The notes: generated from the sequence alone by a model not told the origin. Counted from the first letter of the stretch, positions 1 through 7,329 are shown. The stretch: 64,000 nt of DNA from Lederbergia wuyishanensis (GCF_022900255.1 NZ_JALIRM010000003.1:1-64000); one strand, 5' to 3'. Numbers and translations: made by a program.

Positions 1-64
1 CAAGCGTCCCTTTGAGGTATTCATTCACTACCATCGCCTTAAAGTTATCCGCATATTTAACCAT
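1..64 (-). CDS. IS3-family transposase OrfA, N-terminus (cut by window edge)
   Basis: Only the first 21 codons are visible, reading leftwards from an ATG at 64. The peptide begins MVKYADNFKAMVVNEYLKGT, which fits the start of IS3-family (IS150-group) OrfA proteins, where this region leads into a helix-turn-helix that binds the element ends. OrfA and OrfB normally join by programmed frameshifting to make the transposase. Upstream lies a 16-bp inverted repeat and an IS150-like end, which supports the call. Nothing can be said about integrity because the rest is outside the window. Confidence 0.75.
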   Translation of the reverse strand, partial: MVKYADNFKAMVVNEYLKGTL

Positions 65-70
65 AAAAAA

Positions 71-109
71 CACCCCAAAAGTTAGATTTTGACTCTAACT
101 TTTGGGGTG
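71..109. repeat. Perfect 16-bp inverted repeat in the IS leader
   Basis: The arms 71-86 (CACCCCAAAAGTTAGA) and 94-109 are perfectly complementary around a 7-nt loop. One arm is part of the IS terminal repeat and the other lies just upstream of orfA. Such a hairpin would form in RNA entering from outside and could block readthrough expression of the transposase. That role is inferred. Confidence 0.8.
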
Positions 110-138
110 CACATCAAATCTGGGCATCTACTATTAGG

Positions 139-462
139 TTATTTTTTTACAGGTCCAAAGAAATTTATGGTTGCAGTTTGTTTTGTGTTTGGATTTTCGG
201 CTTGCCAAACTTTAAATCCTTGTTTTTTCATCTCTTTAAATAAGTTCGTCACAGATCCGTTGATTGCTGCGTTTACAGAAGGAATGACTCCTTTTCTTCC
301 CAAAATTGGTTCCTCATGCATACCATCGAAGCTATCCTCGTCATAGTAGTAATAGGTGGCAAAACTTAATACATGGTCATCATGAACGGTACAGAAAATT
401 TCTATATCTAGCCCCTTCACTTTAATCCAAAATGCTTTTCCGTCTATTGGCAATGGCTTCAT
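139..462 (-). CDS. Hypothetical protein, 107 aa
   Basis: I do not recognise the family. The protein is small, soluble and has no signal peptide. It carries a run of four tyrosines near residue 35 and ends with the motif NFFGPVKK. An upstream in-frame ATG at 486 exists, but the ATG at 462 is preceded by AGGAG at a suitable distance, so I use 462. It stands alone between the IS end and the comK region, with AT-rich DNA on its 5' side. Codon use looks like that of its neighbours, so it is probably a real gene. Confidence 0.6.
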   Translation of the reverse strand: MKPLPIDGKAFWIKVKGLDIEIFCTVHDDHVLSFATYYYYDEDSFDGMHEEPILGRKGVIPSVNAAINGSVTNLFKEMKKQGFKVWQAENPNTKQTATINFFGPVKK

Positions 463-603
463 ATATCCTCTACTCCTATCAATCATTTATTATAATTTCG
501 AAGATGATCAATTTTCATAGATGATCTTTTAAACAACATTGTCTCATATTTTGACACAATAATTAACTGTTAATGAAAAAAAGTATATGAAAAAAATACA
601 AAA

Positions 604-632
604 TTAGACATATATTTTATATGGTGTATAAT
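604..632 (+). promoter_or_regulatory. Sigma-A type promoter in the comK upstream region
   Basis: TTAGAC at 604-609 is followed after 17 bases by a perfect TATAAT at 627-632. It lies about 400 bases before comK. Two hairpin terminators sit between it and comK, so it may make a short RNA or a long attenuated leader. Confidence 0.5.
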
Positions 633-801
633 GTAGGTCAATAGTACCAGGAATATAGACTAAGTAAAATTTGAATTTTTAGTATATTCATATGATTAAA
701 ACCATTTTCTGTACATATTCCATTATATTTAGTGGACTTGGGGATTATGATGAATTCCAATATTATAGCTAGAGTTGTATACGTTTGCAGGTGCAGGTGA
801 C

Positions 802-827
802 TGATAAAAGTGGCTTATCATTTTTTT
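802..827 (+). terminator. Weak AT-rich hairpin with T7
   Basis: TGATAA (802-807) pairs with TTATCA (815-820) and seven T follow at 821-827. The stem is only 6 bp, so efficiency is doubtful. Confidence 0.4.
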
Positions 828-871
828 ATAATAGAATATCGTTCAATTGGCGGAATGTTTACGGTTGCAAG

Positions 872-907
872 GGAGGTGAGGTAAGTGTGATCGATTATAC
901 ATATTAA
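872..907 (+). other. Strong Shine-Dalgarno with a six-codon minigene
   Basis: GGAGGTGAG at 872-880 precedes a GTG at 887 that opens a six-codon frame (VIDYTY) ending TAA at 905-907, right at the foot of a terminator hairpin. It could be a regulatory leader peptide or what remains of a longer small gene. No family assignment is possible. Confidence 0.3.
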
Positions 908-953
908 AACCCTTGGATTGTTTAGTCTTGCAGGACGAAATCCAAGGGTTTTT
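906..953 (+). terminator. Rho-independent terminator upstream of comK
   Basis: The arms 906-919 and 939-952 form a perfect 14-bp stem around CCCTTGGATT, and a T-run ends at 953. It would end transcripts from the 604-632 promoter before comK. Confidence 0.75.
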
Positions 954-1033
954 GCATTGGAGTATACCAATTATTTTAAGTATACTCCTTTTGATAAAAA
1001 AAGAAAGACCTATGAAAAAGGGAGGAACGAATT

Positions 1034-1621
1034 ATGATTGTAGTAGACCGATATATAATTAATGTGGATACGAAAGTAATTTTAAACAAATATGATAAGT
1101 TTGGGAGTTTGTGTTCCTTAGTACTTGAAGGCGATGAAGTCTATGAGGTTAAAGAAAGTCCGCTCTCCATTGTTGAAAATAGTATTAATTTTTACGGCCA
1201 TAGTCTTCAGGGTGCTATAGAAGGGGCAAGGAGTGTTTTAGGAAATATTAGTACGCCGCCGGTCAAGGTTAGCGGGAAGTTAGGGATGTATTGGTTTCCG
1301 ATAAAATCTATTAAACATGATGACAATGTCTGGTTTTCCATTAATCATATTAAAAACTATTATCCAATTGGTACCAAGTCGTTGAGGGTAATGTTTCATG
1401 ATGGAAATGGGATTAACATAGAAAGTAGTTTTGGAAGTTTTGATAGGAAGGTCAGTAGGGCACATAAATTGAAAAATATCATAGAAAACAGAACAAACGG
1501 TGAGCATTACTTTAATAAGGAGGCAAATTCCATTCAGATTGTTCGGGATCCGGATAGGAAACATTATACATATGTTATTAAGACTAGGAATAGAGAACGG
1601 GATAAAAATAATCGAAAATAA
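1034..1621 (+). CDS. comK: Competence transcription factor ComK
   Basis: ComK is the master activator of the DNA-uptake (late competence) genes. It binds paired AAAA-N5-TTTT boxes as a tetramer. This 195-aa protein matches the known ComK layout (192 aa in B. subtilis). Shared features are an N-terminal YxIN segment, the central EVKESPLSIVENS and NFYGHS segments (B. subtilis: PLQIVDRSCRFFGSS), then the TPPV and FPI strands. The ATG has GGGAGG 7-8 bases upstream. No convincing ComK box was found next to it, so autoactivation cannot be read from sequence. The arginine/lysine-rich tail (NRERDKNNRK) differs from B. subtilis. A terminator follows at 1704. Confidence 0.88.
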   Translation: MIVVDRYIINVDTKVILNKYDKFGSLCSLVLEGDEVYEVKESPLSIVENSINFYGHSLQGAIEGARSVLGNISTPPVKVSGKLGMYWFPIKSIKHDDNVWFSINHIKNYYPIGTKSLRVMFHDGNGINIESSFGSFDRKVSRAHKLKNIIENRTNGEHYFNKEANSIQIVRDPDRKHYTYVIKTRNRERDKNNRK

Positions 1622-1703
1622 CTTTTTTTGTGATAAAGATATACGAGGAAAAGTAAGATTCGTATATAGGTAGGTAAAAAAAATAAAGAAAGTTTTAGAG
1701 AGC

Positions 1704-1737
1704 CCCTTTGACGTTGGAAATTGTGTCGAAGGGTTTT
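1704..1737 (+). terminator. Terminator after comK
   Basis: CCCTTTGAC (1704-1712) pairs with GTCGAAGGG (1725-1733) with one wobble pair, followed by TTTT. Confidence 0.7.
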
Positions 1738-1872
1738 CTATATGTTTTAACTCAATAGTTGTAGTGTATTCAAATAAAAAAATCTAGACATTGAGAATAA
1801 AAAAATATTTAAAAGGAGATTAGGAAATAAAAAAATTTTATCATAATTAAAATTATATATTTTTTCAAATTA

Positions 1873-1901
1873 TAGACACAAAAAGGGAAAAATATGTTAA
1901 T
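1873..1901 (+). promoter_or_regulatory. Possible promoter of the c-di-GMP riboswitch transcript
   Basis: TAGACA at 1873-1878 is followed after 17 bases by GTTAAT at 1896-1901. The -10 box is poor, so this is tentative, but it lies about 60 bases before the aptamer as expected. Confidence 0.35.
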
Positions 1902-1959
1902 ATGGAAAGGATGTGGTTCTTTATTCCTATTTTTTGTGGCTATAAAAAATATTATACGA

Positions 1960-2042
1960 AAAAGGCAAAATCATTGAAAAATGATGACGCAAAGCTAAAG
2001 GGGCTAATGTGTAAACTTTACACGATGCCAGCCAGTTACCGA
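1960..2042 (+). promoter_or_regulatory. Cyclic-di-GMP class I (GEMM-I) riboswitch aptamer
   Basis: The stretch contains the conserved parts of the GEMM-I aptamer in order. GGCAAA is at 1964-1969. The P2 hairpin TCATT-GAAA-AATGA (1971-1984) has a GNRA tetraloop. The near-invariant GACGCAAAGC is at 1986-1995. The P3 side GGGGCTAA leads to a GTGTA/TACAC hairpin (2009-2023), followed by ATGCCAGCC (2025-2033). Its position in front of GGDEF, EAL and PilZ genes fits the ligand. A terminator follows directly. I could not identify the 5' strand of P1 with certainty. Confidence 0.9.
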
Positions 2043-2053
2043 AAAACTTATAC

Positions 2054-2091
2054 AAAAAAACTCTTTTTCGGTCCCGAAAAAGAGTTTTTTT
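2054..2091 (+). terminator. Riboswitch expression-platform terminator
   Basis: A perfect 17-bp stem joins 2054-2070 and 2075-2091 around a 4-nt loop, and the descending arm ends in seven T. It lies between the aptamer and the GGDEF-EAL gene. The segment ACCGAAAAA (2038-2046), which ends the aptamer, could instead pair with TTTTTCGGT (2064-2072) inside the terminator, giving a mutually exclusive antiterminator. Confidence 0.88.
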
Positions 2092-2115
2092 ATTTATTTT
2101 TAAGATGAGGTGATT

Positions 2116-4302
2116 ATGTTGAAAGCTCAAGTTGAGGAAATTGATTGCCACGATTTATTTGACACCGATGAAAAGTTAGAAACATTGCTTAACACTTTTC
2201 CTGATCTAATAATTATTAAGGATGGACAAGATCGTTGGATTAATGCAAACCAATATGCTTATTCCCTTTTTGGGTTAGAGGAATCTCAGTATTTAGGAAA
2301 AACTTCTATTGAAATTGCTAGAATCAAATCAAAATTTAGCGAATTATTCTTTTCGCGTTATGAATATGATCAAAGTGTATGGAAATTACAAGTATTGGAT
2401 AGGAGCGAGATAAGTTTTATAAGTCATGATGGCAAGAAAGTGACTCTTGATTTAATATCTAAACCAATATTTCATTCTGATGGCCGTAAAAAAGCCCTTA
2501 TTATCATTGGTAGGGATATTACAGATCGTATACAAATGGAGAAAAATAACTATTATTTGGCCTTTTATGACCAATTAACTAAACTTCCTAATAGATTTAA
2601 GTTCGAAGAGGAACTAGAAAATAACGTTATTATTTCCAATGCTTTACAACAAAAATTCGTTGTCATGTATATAGGATTGGACCGTTTTAAAAATATAAAT
2701 GATACTCTTGGCCCTGCAATAGGTGATCAGTTACTAATGCAAATATCAAACCGTTTGCAAGAATGCATACAAGAAGACTGGTTCTTGGCACGAATAGGCG
2801 GAGATGAATTTTCAATTTTGATACCAAATACTAGGTTAGAAAATTCAATAAGTGTAGCCCATAAGATCATTGAGTCTATAGGAGTACCCTTTTTTATTAA
2901 TGAATATGAACTATTTATTACTGCTAGTATTGGGCTCTGTAATTTTCCTGAGGACGGAGAAGATACTCAAGCTCTGATGAAAAGTGCAGATATTGCATTA
3001 AACCTCGCCAAGGAAGACGGTAAAAATCAATATAAAGCATACAGCTCTATAAGAGATATTAAGACATTCAAAGCTTTTTCCATTGAAAATAGTCTGCATA
3101 AAGCAATGGGCATGGAAGAGTTTGAATTATATTACCAACCCAAAATTGATATACATACCAATCGAATTGTAGGTGCTGAAGCACTTATACGTTGGAATCA
3201 CCCTGTTTGGGATCTCGTGTCACCGAATGAATTTATCACATTAGCCGAAGATGCGGGGTTAATTATACCTATTGGTAAGTGGGTGAAGGAAACGGCTTGC
3301 AAGCAGAATAAAAAATGGCAAGAAGAGGGATTGAACATCGTTCCTATTGCAGTAAATATATCTGCTAAAAGGTTTATGCAAAAAGAATTTGTTAAAAACA
3401 TTGAAAAAATTTTGTTAGAGAATCAATTAGATACACAATATTTAGAAATTGAAATTACCGAAACTTCTTTAATGGAAAATGAAGAACTGGCGGTTGACGT
3501 TATCCATCAATTAAGTGATTTAGGATTAAAAGTATCTTTAGATGACTTTGGAACAGGATACTCAGCACTTTCTTACTTAAAGCAATTCAAGGTGGATACG
3601 ATTAAGATAGATCGTGCCTTTATTAAAGAAATTGGTGAAAATAAGCAAGATGAATTAGTCGTAAAAGGGATTATAAATTTAATTCAAAGCCTTAATATTA
3701 ATGTCATTGCAGAAGGGGTAGAAACAGAAGAACAATTACGATTTCTTCGTGACCTCAAATGTAATCAAGTTCAAGGATATCTCTATAGTAGACCAGTTAA
3801 AGCTGCAGAATTTAAAGAATTACTCAAAAAAGGAAAAATTAAAATTAATGCACAAACGAGCAAACTTAATAAAGAAATAGAAAATAGACGTAAATTTTTT
3901 CGACTAAATTTAGTTCATCCTCTATTAGCGGATATGACTATAATTAAGTTTATGGGTCGGGATGTTACATTAGGGAAAACAGAGGTCCTCATTCAAGATG
4001 TTAGTATAGGCGGATTAAGTTTCATCTCTGACATCAAGATGGCTGTAAGACCCGATATGATTATAAGTATGGAAACTGAAATACTAGGTGAAAACATTGA
4101 ATTTATAGGAAAGCTTGTATGGATGAAGGAATTAAATGATGATGTATACAGCTATGGGATGGAATTTATAATAGAAGAAAAAGACCGTGATATAATTGCT
4201 AAGCTTGTAAATACACTTACGGTAAAGATTCGTAAAAATCCAATCGTTCCTGATTGTAGATTCATTATTACGGACATTTATACTTTTTTTAAAAAACATT
4301 AA
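2116..4302 (+). CDS. PAS-GGDEF-EAL-PilZ cyclic-di-GMP turnover protein
   Basis: This protein joins every step of c-di-GMP signalling: sensing, synthesis, hydrolysis and binding. A PAS domain spans roughly residues 20-140. The GGDEF motif is intact at 228-232 (RIGGDEF), but the RxxD inhibitory site five residues before it is absent. The EAL domain keeps E355-A-L, ITETS, DDFGTGYS (from D476) and AEGVET, so phosphodiesterase activity is likely. The C-terminal PilZ domain has R592-xxx-R596 and D628-x-S-x-x-G. No membrane segments are seen, so it should be cytosolic. GAGG lies 5 bases before the ATG at 2116; GTG 2110 and TTG 2119 are alternatives. It follows a c-di-GMP riboswitch and leads an operon. 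Net activity, cyclase or phosphodiesterase, cannot be read from sequence. Confidence 0.9.
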   Translation: MLKAQVEEIDCHDLFDTDEKLETLLNTFPDLIIIKDGQDRWINANQYAYSLFGLEESQYLGKTSIEIARIKSKFSELFFSRYEYDQSVWKLQVLDRSEISFISHDGKKVTLDLISKPIFHSDGRKKALIIIGRDITDRIQMEKNNYYLAFYDQLTKLPNRFKFEEELENNVIISNALQQKFVVMYIGLDRFKNINDTLGPAIGDQLLMQISNRLQECIQEDWFLARIGGDEFSILIPNTRLENSISVAHKIIESIGVPFFINEYELFITASIGLCNFPEDGEDTQALMKSADIALNLAKEDGKNQYKAYSSIRDIKTFKAFSIENSLHKAMGMEEFELYYQPKIDIHTNRIVGAEALIRWNHPVWDLVSPNEFITLAEDAGLIIPIGKWVKETACKQNKKWQEEGLNIVPIAVNISAKRFMQKEFVKNIEKILLENQLDTQYLEIEITETSLMENEELAVDVIHQLSDLGLKVSLDDFGTGYSALSYLKQFKVDTIKIDRAFIKEIGENKQDELVVKGIINLIQSLNINVIAEGVETEEQLRFLRDLKCNQVQGYLYSRPVKAAEFKELLKKGKIKINAQTSKLNKEIENRRKFFRLNLVHPLLADMTIIKFMGRDVTLGKTEVLIQDVSIGGLSFISDIKMAVRPDMIISMETEILGENIEFIGKLVWMKELNDDVYSYGMEFIIEEKDRDIIAKLVNTLTVKIRKNPIVPDCRFIITDIYTFFKKH

Positions 4303-4341
4303 ATGGATTTTTTTGTTTCTCTAAATATGAAAGGAATACAA

Positions 4342-5178
4342 ATGCACAAGTATAAAATACTAGGAATTATTATTTTTACTTCTTTTTTACCTATTATTCT
4401 TGCACTATTATTTTTTAATGATGAAGCATATAACTTTTTATGGTCTCTTCTCTTTATACCCGGGTTTCTTATTATAATCACATACCCAAAACGAGCTATA
4501 GCAATCATTACAATATTGGGATATATATGTGTTGAAATATTTACTCAGTATTATTTCTTAGATATTGGTGATTCAAGTGCAGTACGGTTAAAAGTATTAA
4601 TTATGAATCCATTAGTAAATGCAATCATACTATTTAGCGTTGCTTATTATAGGATAAAAGTTAAAATAATGACTGATCAATTACATGATTTGGTCATTCA
4701 CGATCCACTTACAGGAATTTATAATCGAAGGTATTTTGATCTTTTTTTAGAAAGTTCCGTATCAGAATATGAAAAATCGGGTAAATCATTTCAATTAATC
4801 TATTTTGATATTGATCATTTTAAAATGATTAATGATCAATATGGGCATCCGTGTGGAGACCATATTTTAAAGGGATTAACGAGAATCATAAATAATCAAA
4901 TAAGAGGTTTAGATATATTTTTTCGAATTGGTGGTGAGGAGTTCGCTATCTTTCTGCCGGAAACCTCTATTAAAACAGCTGAATCAGTAGCTAATAGATT
5001 AAGAAGAGTGATTGACGAAACATCTTTTGATTATAATTGTACACCTATTAAAGTTACGATTAGTATAGGGATAGCACAGTATAATGGAGAAGAAATACAG
5101 AAATTAATTAATCGAGTTGACTCTGCATTGTATAGAGCCAAGACGAATGGCCGAAATCAGGTTGTAGTATTTGAATGA
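4342..5178 (+). CDS. Membrane diguanylate cyclase (GGDEF)
   Basis: It makes c-di-GMP from two GTP. The N-terminal half has about four or five hydrophobic helices (residues 5-120), forming a membrane sensor of no recognised type. The GGDEF domain follows the typical HDPLTGIYNRRYF start and carries an intact active site GGEEF at 197-201. An RxxD inhibitory site (R188-D191) lies exactly five residues upstream, so product inhibition is expected. The frame is open from an ATG at 4303, immediately after the previous stop, but AAGGA lies 6 bases before the ATG at 4342, which I prefer. It is cotranscribed with the PAS-GGDEF-EAL-PilZ gene and therefore under the same riboswitch. No EAL or HD-GYP domain is present. 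Confidence 0.88.
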   Translation: MHKYKILGIIIFTSFLPIILALLFFNDEAYNFLWSLLFIPGFLIIITYPKRAIAIITILGYICVEIFTQYYFLDIGDSSAVRLKVLIMNPLVNAIILFSVAYYRIKVKIMTDQLHDLVIHDPLTGIYNRRYFDLFLESSVSEYEKSGKSFQLIYFDIDHFKMINDQYGHPCGDHILKGLTRIINNQIRGLDIFFRIGGEEFAIFLPETSIKTAESVANRLRRVIDETSFDYNCTPIKVTISIGIAQYNGEEIQKLINRVDSALYRAKTNGRNQVVVFE

Positions 5179-5205
5179 TATTTTAATAAACTTGGAGGTA
5201 AATGT

Positions 5206-5577
5206 ATGATAAGCAATCGCCACGAGGCGTTTCGCTACACCTTTTCACCGCCTCTTCCGTGTGAATTTAATCTTGCATTAGAAAGTGATCTAGACAGAGT
5301 AAGTCATTTCGGAAATGCAGAAATTCATAATATCAGTCCTCATGGGTTAATGTTCTCAACCGAATTAAACATACCCCAGAATCGGGATATGGTAAGGGTA
5401 AGAGTAAAATTCACTTTGGAGGAAATGGATTTTTTAGTATCCGGGCATTTTAGGTGGAAAGAAACGCATATAGGGGAATTTTTGTATGGTGTTCTTTTAG
5501 ATAATGATGTTGAAGTAGAACAAAAGATTATTAATCAACTGAAAATATTATCAAAGAAAAAGCATAATATGCTATAG
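5206..5577 (+). CDS. PilZ-domain c-di-GMP receptor, 123 aa
   Basis: This single-domain PilZ protein probably binds c-di-GMP and passes the signal to a partner. The N-terminal arginine motif (R5 HEAF R10) and the N-x-S-x-x-G motif (NISPHG, about residues 42-47) are the ligand-contact elements of the family. It is cytosolic, with no other domain. A strong GGAGG precedes the ATG, and the gene is 27 bases after the cyclase, so it should share the riboswitch-controlled transcript. The target is unknown; exopolysaccharide synthases and flagellar proteins are usual PilZ partners, but none is encoded nearby. Confidence 0.82.
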   Translation: MISNRHEAFRYTFSPPLPCEFNLALESDLDRVSHFGNAEIHNISPHGLMFSTELNIPQNRDMVRVRVKFTLEEMDFLVSGHFRWKETHIGEFLYGVLLDNDVEVEQKIINQLKILSKKKHNML

Positions 5578-5618
5578 GAATAGAAGATAGTTTAAAGGTG
5601 AATATCGAAAGTTATTGG

Positions 5619-5660
5619 GGGTCTTTCTGAGGGAATTGGATAAGGTCCTTTTATTTTTTT
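5619..5660 (+). terminator. Probable terminator of the c-di-GMP operon
   Basis: GGGTCTT (5619-5625) can pair with AAGGTCC (5642-5648) using two wobble pairs, followed by TTTTATTTTTTT. It marks the end of the three-gene operon. Confidence 0.45.
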
Positions 5661-6264
5661 GTTTTTTTAGAAACCACTTTAAATAATGGCGTATCTTGTA
5701 GAAAAAATTAAGATAATTTTGCTTTACATTTTGTAGGACTTTCCATAGAAACTCTAAATATCAATCTTTTTCTTATTTGAAAAGTTAATACAAAATCATT
5801 TTCGATTTTTCTTTTTTATCCACATATTACCTGGGAGAACATTTTATAATGGAGTCGTCGTATTTTTAAATTTATGAGAATTAGATTATAAAGGTGTTTT
5901 CTACCTTCTAGTAATTAAGTCTTTTTTTTGTAGATTCTATGTTAACAGAAATTGAGATAGAAGAAACTATGGGTGATATGATTCTTTTATTTTTCAGAAA
6001 TGCAGTTATTTTCAAGGCTGAATCCTATTGGATTCAGTCATTTTCTACTTTTAGAGATATAAAATTAAAAAATCGATAAAGCAAATCATACTATTTTACA
6101 AAAATCGCCTAGAGAAAATTGAAAAATTAAGATGATTTTGGATATGACATTGTGAAATTGCGTTATTTTTGATAAAACGTTCATTCGCTTCAATTGTTTA
6201 TTCTTACTATCTTTAAGGTACTCGAGAAAACAATAGAAAGCGCGCTTTCCAGGAAGGAAACGGA
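5661..6264. other. AT-rich intergenic region with one hairpin
   Basis: I see no gene here on either strand. The only clear structure is a 10-bp hairpin, GGCTGAATCC (6016-6025) with GGATTCAGTC (6030-6039), followed by ATTTTC, possibly a weak terminator. Confidence 0.5.
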
Positions 6265-6768
6265 ATGGAAAGAGAATGTTTTTATGAATTGGTTAATATG
6301 TATGAGCGAATGATTTTTCACGTAATGAAGTCGTTGGGAATTTATAAGAATCGGGAGGAATTTTATCAAACAGGTTTGATTGCTTTGTGGGATGCAAAGC
6401 AACGTTTCCATGAGGAGAGGGGAAAATTTTCCACATTTGCGTATTCATATATTAAAGGTCGGATGCAGACTGAAATGACGAAAATGAATCGGGATGAAGA
6501 GAGAGTTGTGTATCCAGATGATGCTTTTTGGGAAATGTCAGTTGATGAAAATAAGGTGGAGGCACTGGAGTTAGAACAGTTGGATGCCTACTGTAAAGGA
6601 TTGACTGAGAGGCAGAGAGGGTGGGTAATCGCTACTTTCTATTTTGGAATGAGTACACAAGAAATTGCCGATAAGGAAGGTGTATCATTGTCTGCAGTAA
6701 AGAAATGGCGTACAGGTGCGATTCAAAACATACGGGTCAATATGAAGGAAGGGATAATTGAGTTGTAG
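6265..6768 (+). CDS. Sigma-70 family RNA polymerase sigma factor, 167 aa
   Basis: The protein has sigma region 2 (roughly 5-75, including the LIALWDAKQRF helix and the FSTFAYSYIKGRM segment for -10 recognition) and region 4 (roughly 110-160, LTERQRG through a helix-turn-helix TQEIADKEGVSLSAVKKW). Regions 1 and 3 are missing. Size and layout resemble small alternative factors of the SigH/ComX and ECF types, and I cannot place it more exactly. No anti-sigma gene is adjacent, which is unusual for an ECF factor. GGAAGG lies before the ATG. Its position 4.6 kb from comK and next to sda hints at a developmental role, but that is only context. Confidence 0.8.
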   Translation: MERECFYELVNMYERMIFHVMKSLGIYKNREEFYQTGLIALWDAKQRFHEERGKFSTFAYSYIKGRMQTEMTKMNRDEERVVYPDDAFWEMSVDENKVEALELEQLDAYCKGLTERQRGWVIATFYFGMSTQEIADKEGVSLSAVKKWRTGAIQNIRVNMKEGIIEL

Positions 6769-6830
6769 CAGTAAGAATATGTGGGAAATCTGTAAGTTTT
6801 TCACTTAGAGTACTCCTTGATTACAAAGCA

Positions 6831-6867
6831 GTAATTCCCAGAATCCATTTCGGAGTCTGGGAATTAC
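6831..6867. terminator. Bidirectional terminator between sigma gene and sda
   Basis: GTAATTCCCAGA (6831-6842) and TCTGGGAATTAC (6856-6867) form a perfect 12-bp stem between two convergent genes. The T-rich flank on the plus side is interrupted (CTCCACCTTTTT). Confidence 0.6.
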
Positions 6868-6898
6868 TCTCCACCTTTTTGAGTAGCGGGGAAGTGGT

Positions 6899-7039
6899 TC
6901 ATGAATAAAACTTTTTGGTATCAGAGATATTTCGCCTTTCAATCTCAAACTCCAGTAATTTAATAAAATCTGAATCCAGTTGGAGTTTCTTCGCTTTTTT
7001 AATTGTTTCTAAAAGCGATTCATTCGACAAAACTTTCAT
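6899..7039 (-). CDS. sda: Sporulation checkpoint inhibitor Sda
   Basis: Sda binds histidine kinase KinA and blocks phosphate flow to Spo0A when replication is disturbed. The 46-residue frame has exactly the length of B. subtilis Sda and the same pattern. MKVLSNESLLETIKKAKKLQ aligns with MRKLSDELLIESYFKA, and DFIKLLEFEIERR with DFIELIENEIKRR, which covers both helices of the hairpin. AAGGAG lies rather far upstream (about 13 bases). It is the second gene of an operon after an unrecognised 48-aa gene. No DnaA box was found near the promoter, unlike the regulation known in B. subtilis; a cre site is present instead. Confidence 0.88.
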   Translation of the reverse strand: MKVLSNESLLETIKKAKKLQLDSDFIKLLEFEIERRNISDTKKFYS

Positions 7040-7067
7040 GTTATTTTTCAATTCTCCTTTTGAATTT

Positions 7068-7214
7068 TTATTTTTGATTTTTTAATTTTTGTAATGCTTG
7101 ATGTAACAAATCTATATCTAAATATATTTGTTTTTTTATATGAGGAGAGTTACATTTATCAAAATCAAACCTTAATCGACGAAGTTCATAGTCTAAGAAG
7201 TCAACTTGGCGCAA
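7068..7214 (-). CDS. Small protein of unknown function, 48 aa, upstream of sda
   Basis: A TTG at 7214 is preceded by GGAGG with a 6-base spacer and opens 48 codons ending TAA at 7068. The product is basic and helical in pattern (MRQVDFLDYELRRLRFDFDK at the N-terminus) with a leucine-rich end. I do not recognise it. It lacks the SQELD motif of Spo0E-type phosphatases. The sda ribosome binding site begins within about 10 bases of its stop, so the two genes must be cotranscribed. The promoter and cre site upstream belong to this gene. Confidence 0.6.
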   Translation of the reverse strand: MRQVDFLDYELRRLRFDFDKCNSPHIKKQIYLDIDLLHQALQKLKNQK

Positions 7215-7269
7215 ATTCACCCTCCTTTTTTTCTTTTAAATTTCCCTTTTTGGAAAATATTGAAACGTA

Positions 7270-7285
7270 TTGAAAGCGATTACAT
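7270..7285 (-). promoter_or_regulatory. Catabolite-responsive element (cre) in the sda operon leader
   Basis: TTGAAAGCGATTACAT matches the CcpA-site consensus WTGNAANCGNWNNCAW at every defined position. It lies about +9 to +24 from the predicted start site of the promoter at 7301-7329, where CcpA binding would repress. Confidence 0.7.
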
Positions 7286-7300
7286 AATATTAAATATAAA

Positions 7301-7329
7301 ATTGTACAAAAAGATGTATAAAATGTAAA
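7301..7329 (-). promoter_or_regulatory. Sigma-A promoter of the sda operon
   Basis: On the minus strand TTTACA (7329-7324) and TACAAT (7306-7301) are separated by exactly 17 bases. It is directed at the 48-aa gene and sda. Confidence 0.75.

Larger units (their letters stand above)
1..116 (-). mobile_element. IS150-group IS3 element, left end
   Basis: Read on the minus strand, the element would begin with TGATGTGCACCCCAAAAG at 116, followed by a hairpin and the OrfA start. Known IS150-type ends start with TG and have CACCC seven bases in, as here. The rest of the element is outside the window, so neither the right end nor a target duplication can be checked. Confidence 0.65.

Noticed and set aside
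887-907. Six-codon minigene as a type I toxin remnant
   Set aside because: The binding site resembles those of holin-like toxins, but six codons give no sequence evidence; kept only as a minigene.
1902-2108. 68-codon open frame over the riboswitch region
   Set aside because: It overlaps the c-di-GMP aptamer and the terminator, and no ribosome binding site supports it.
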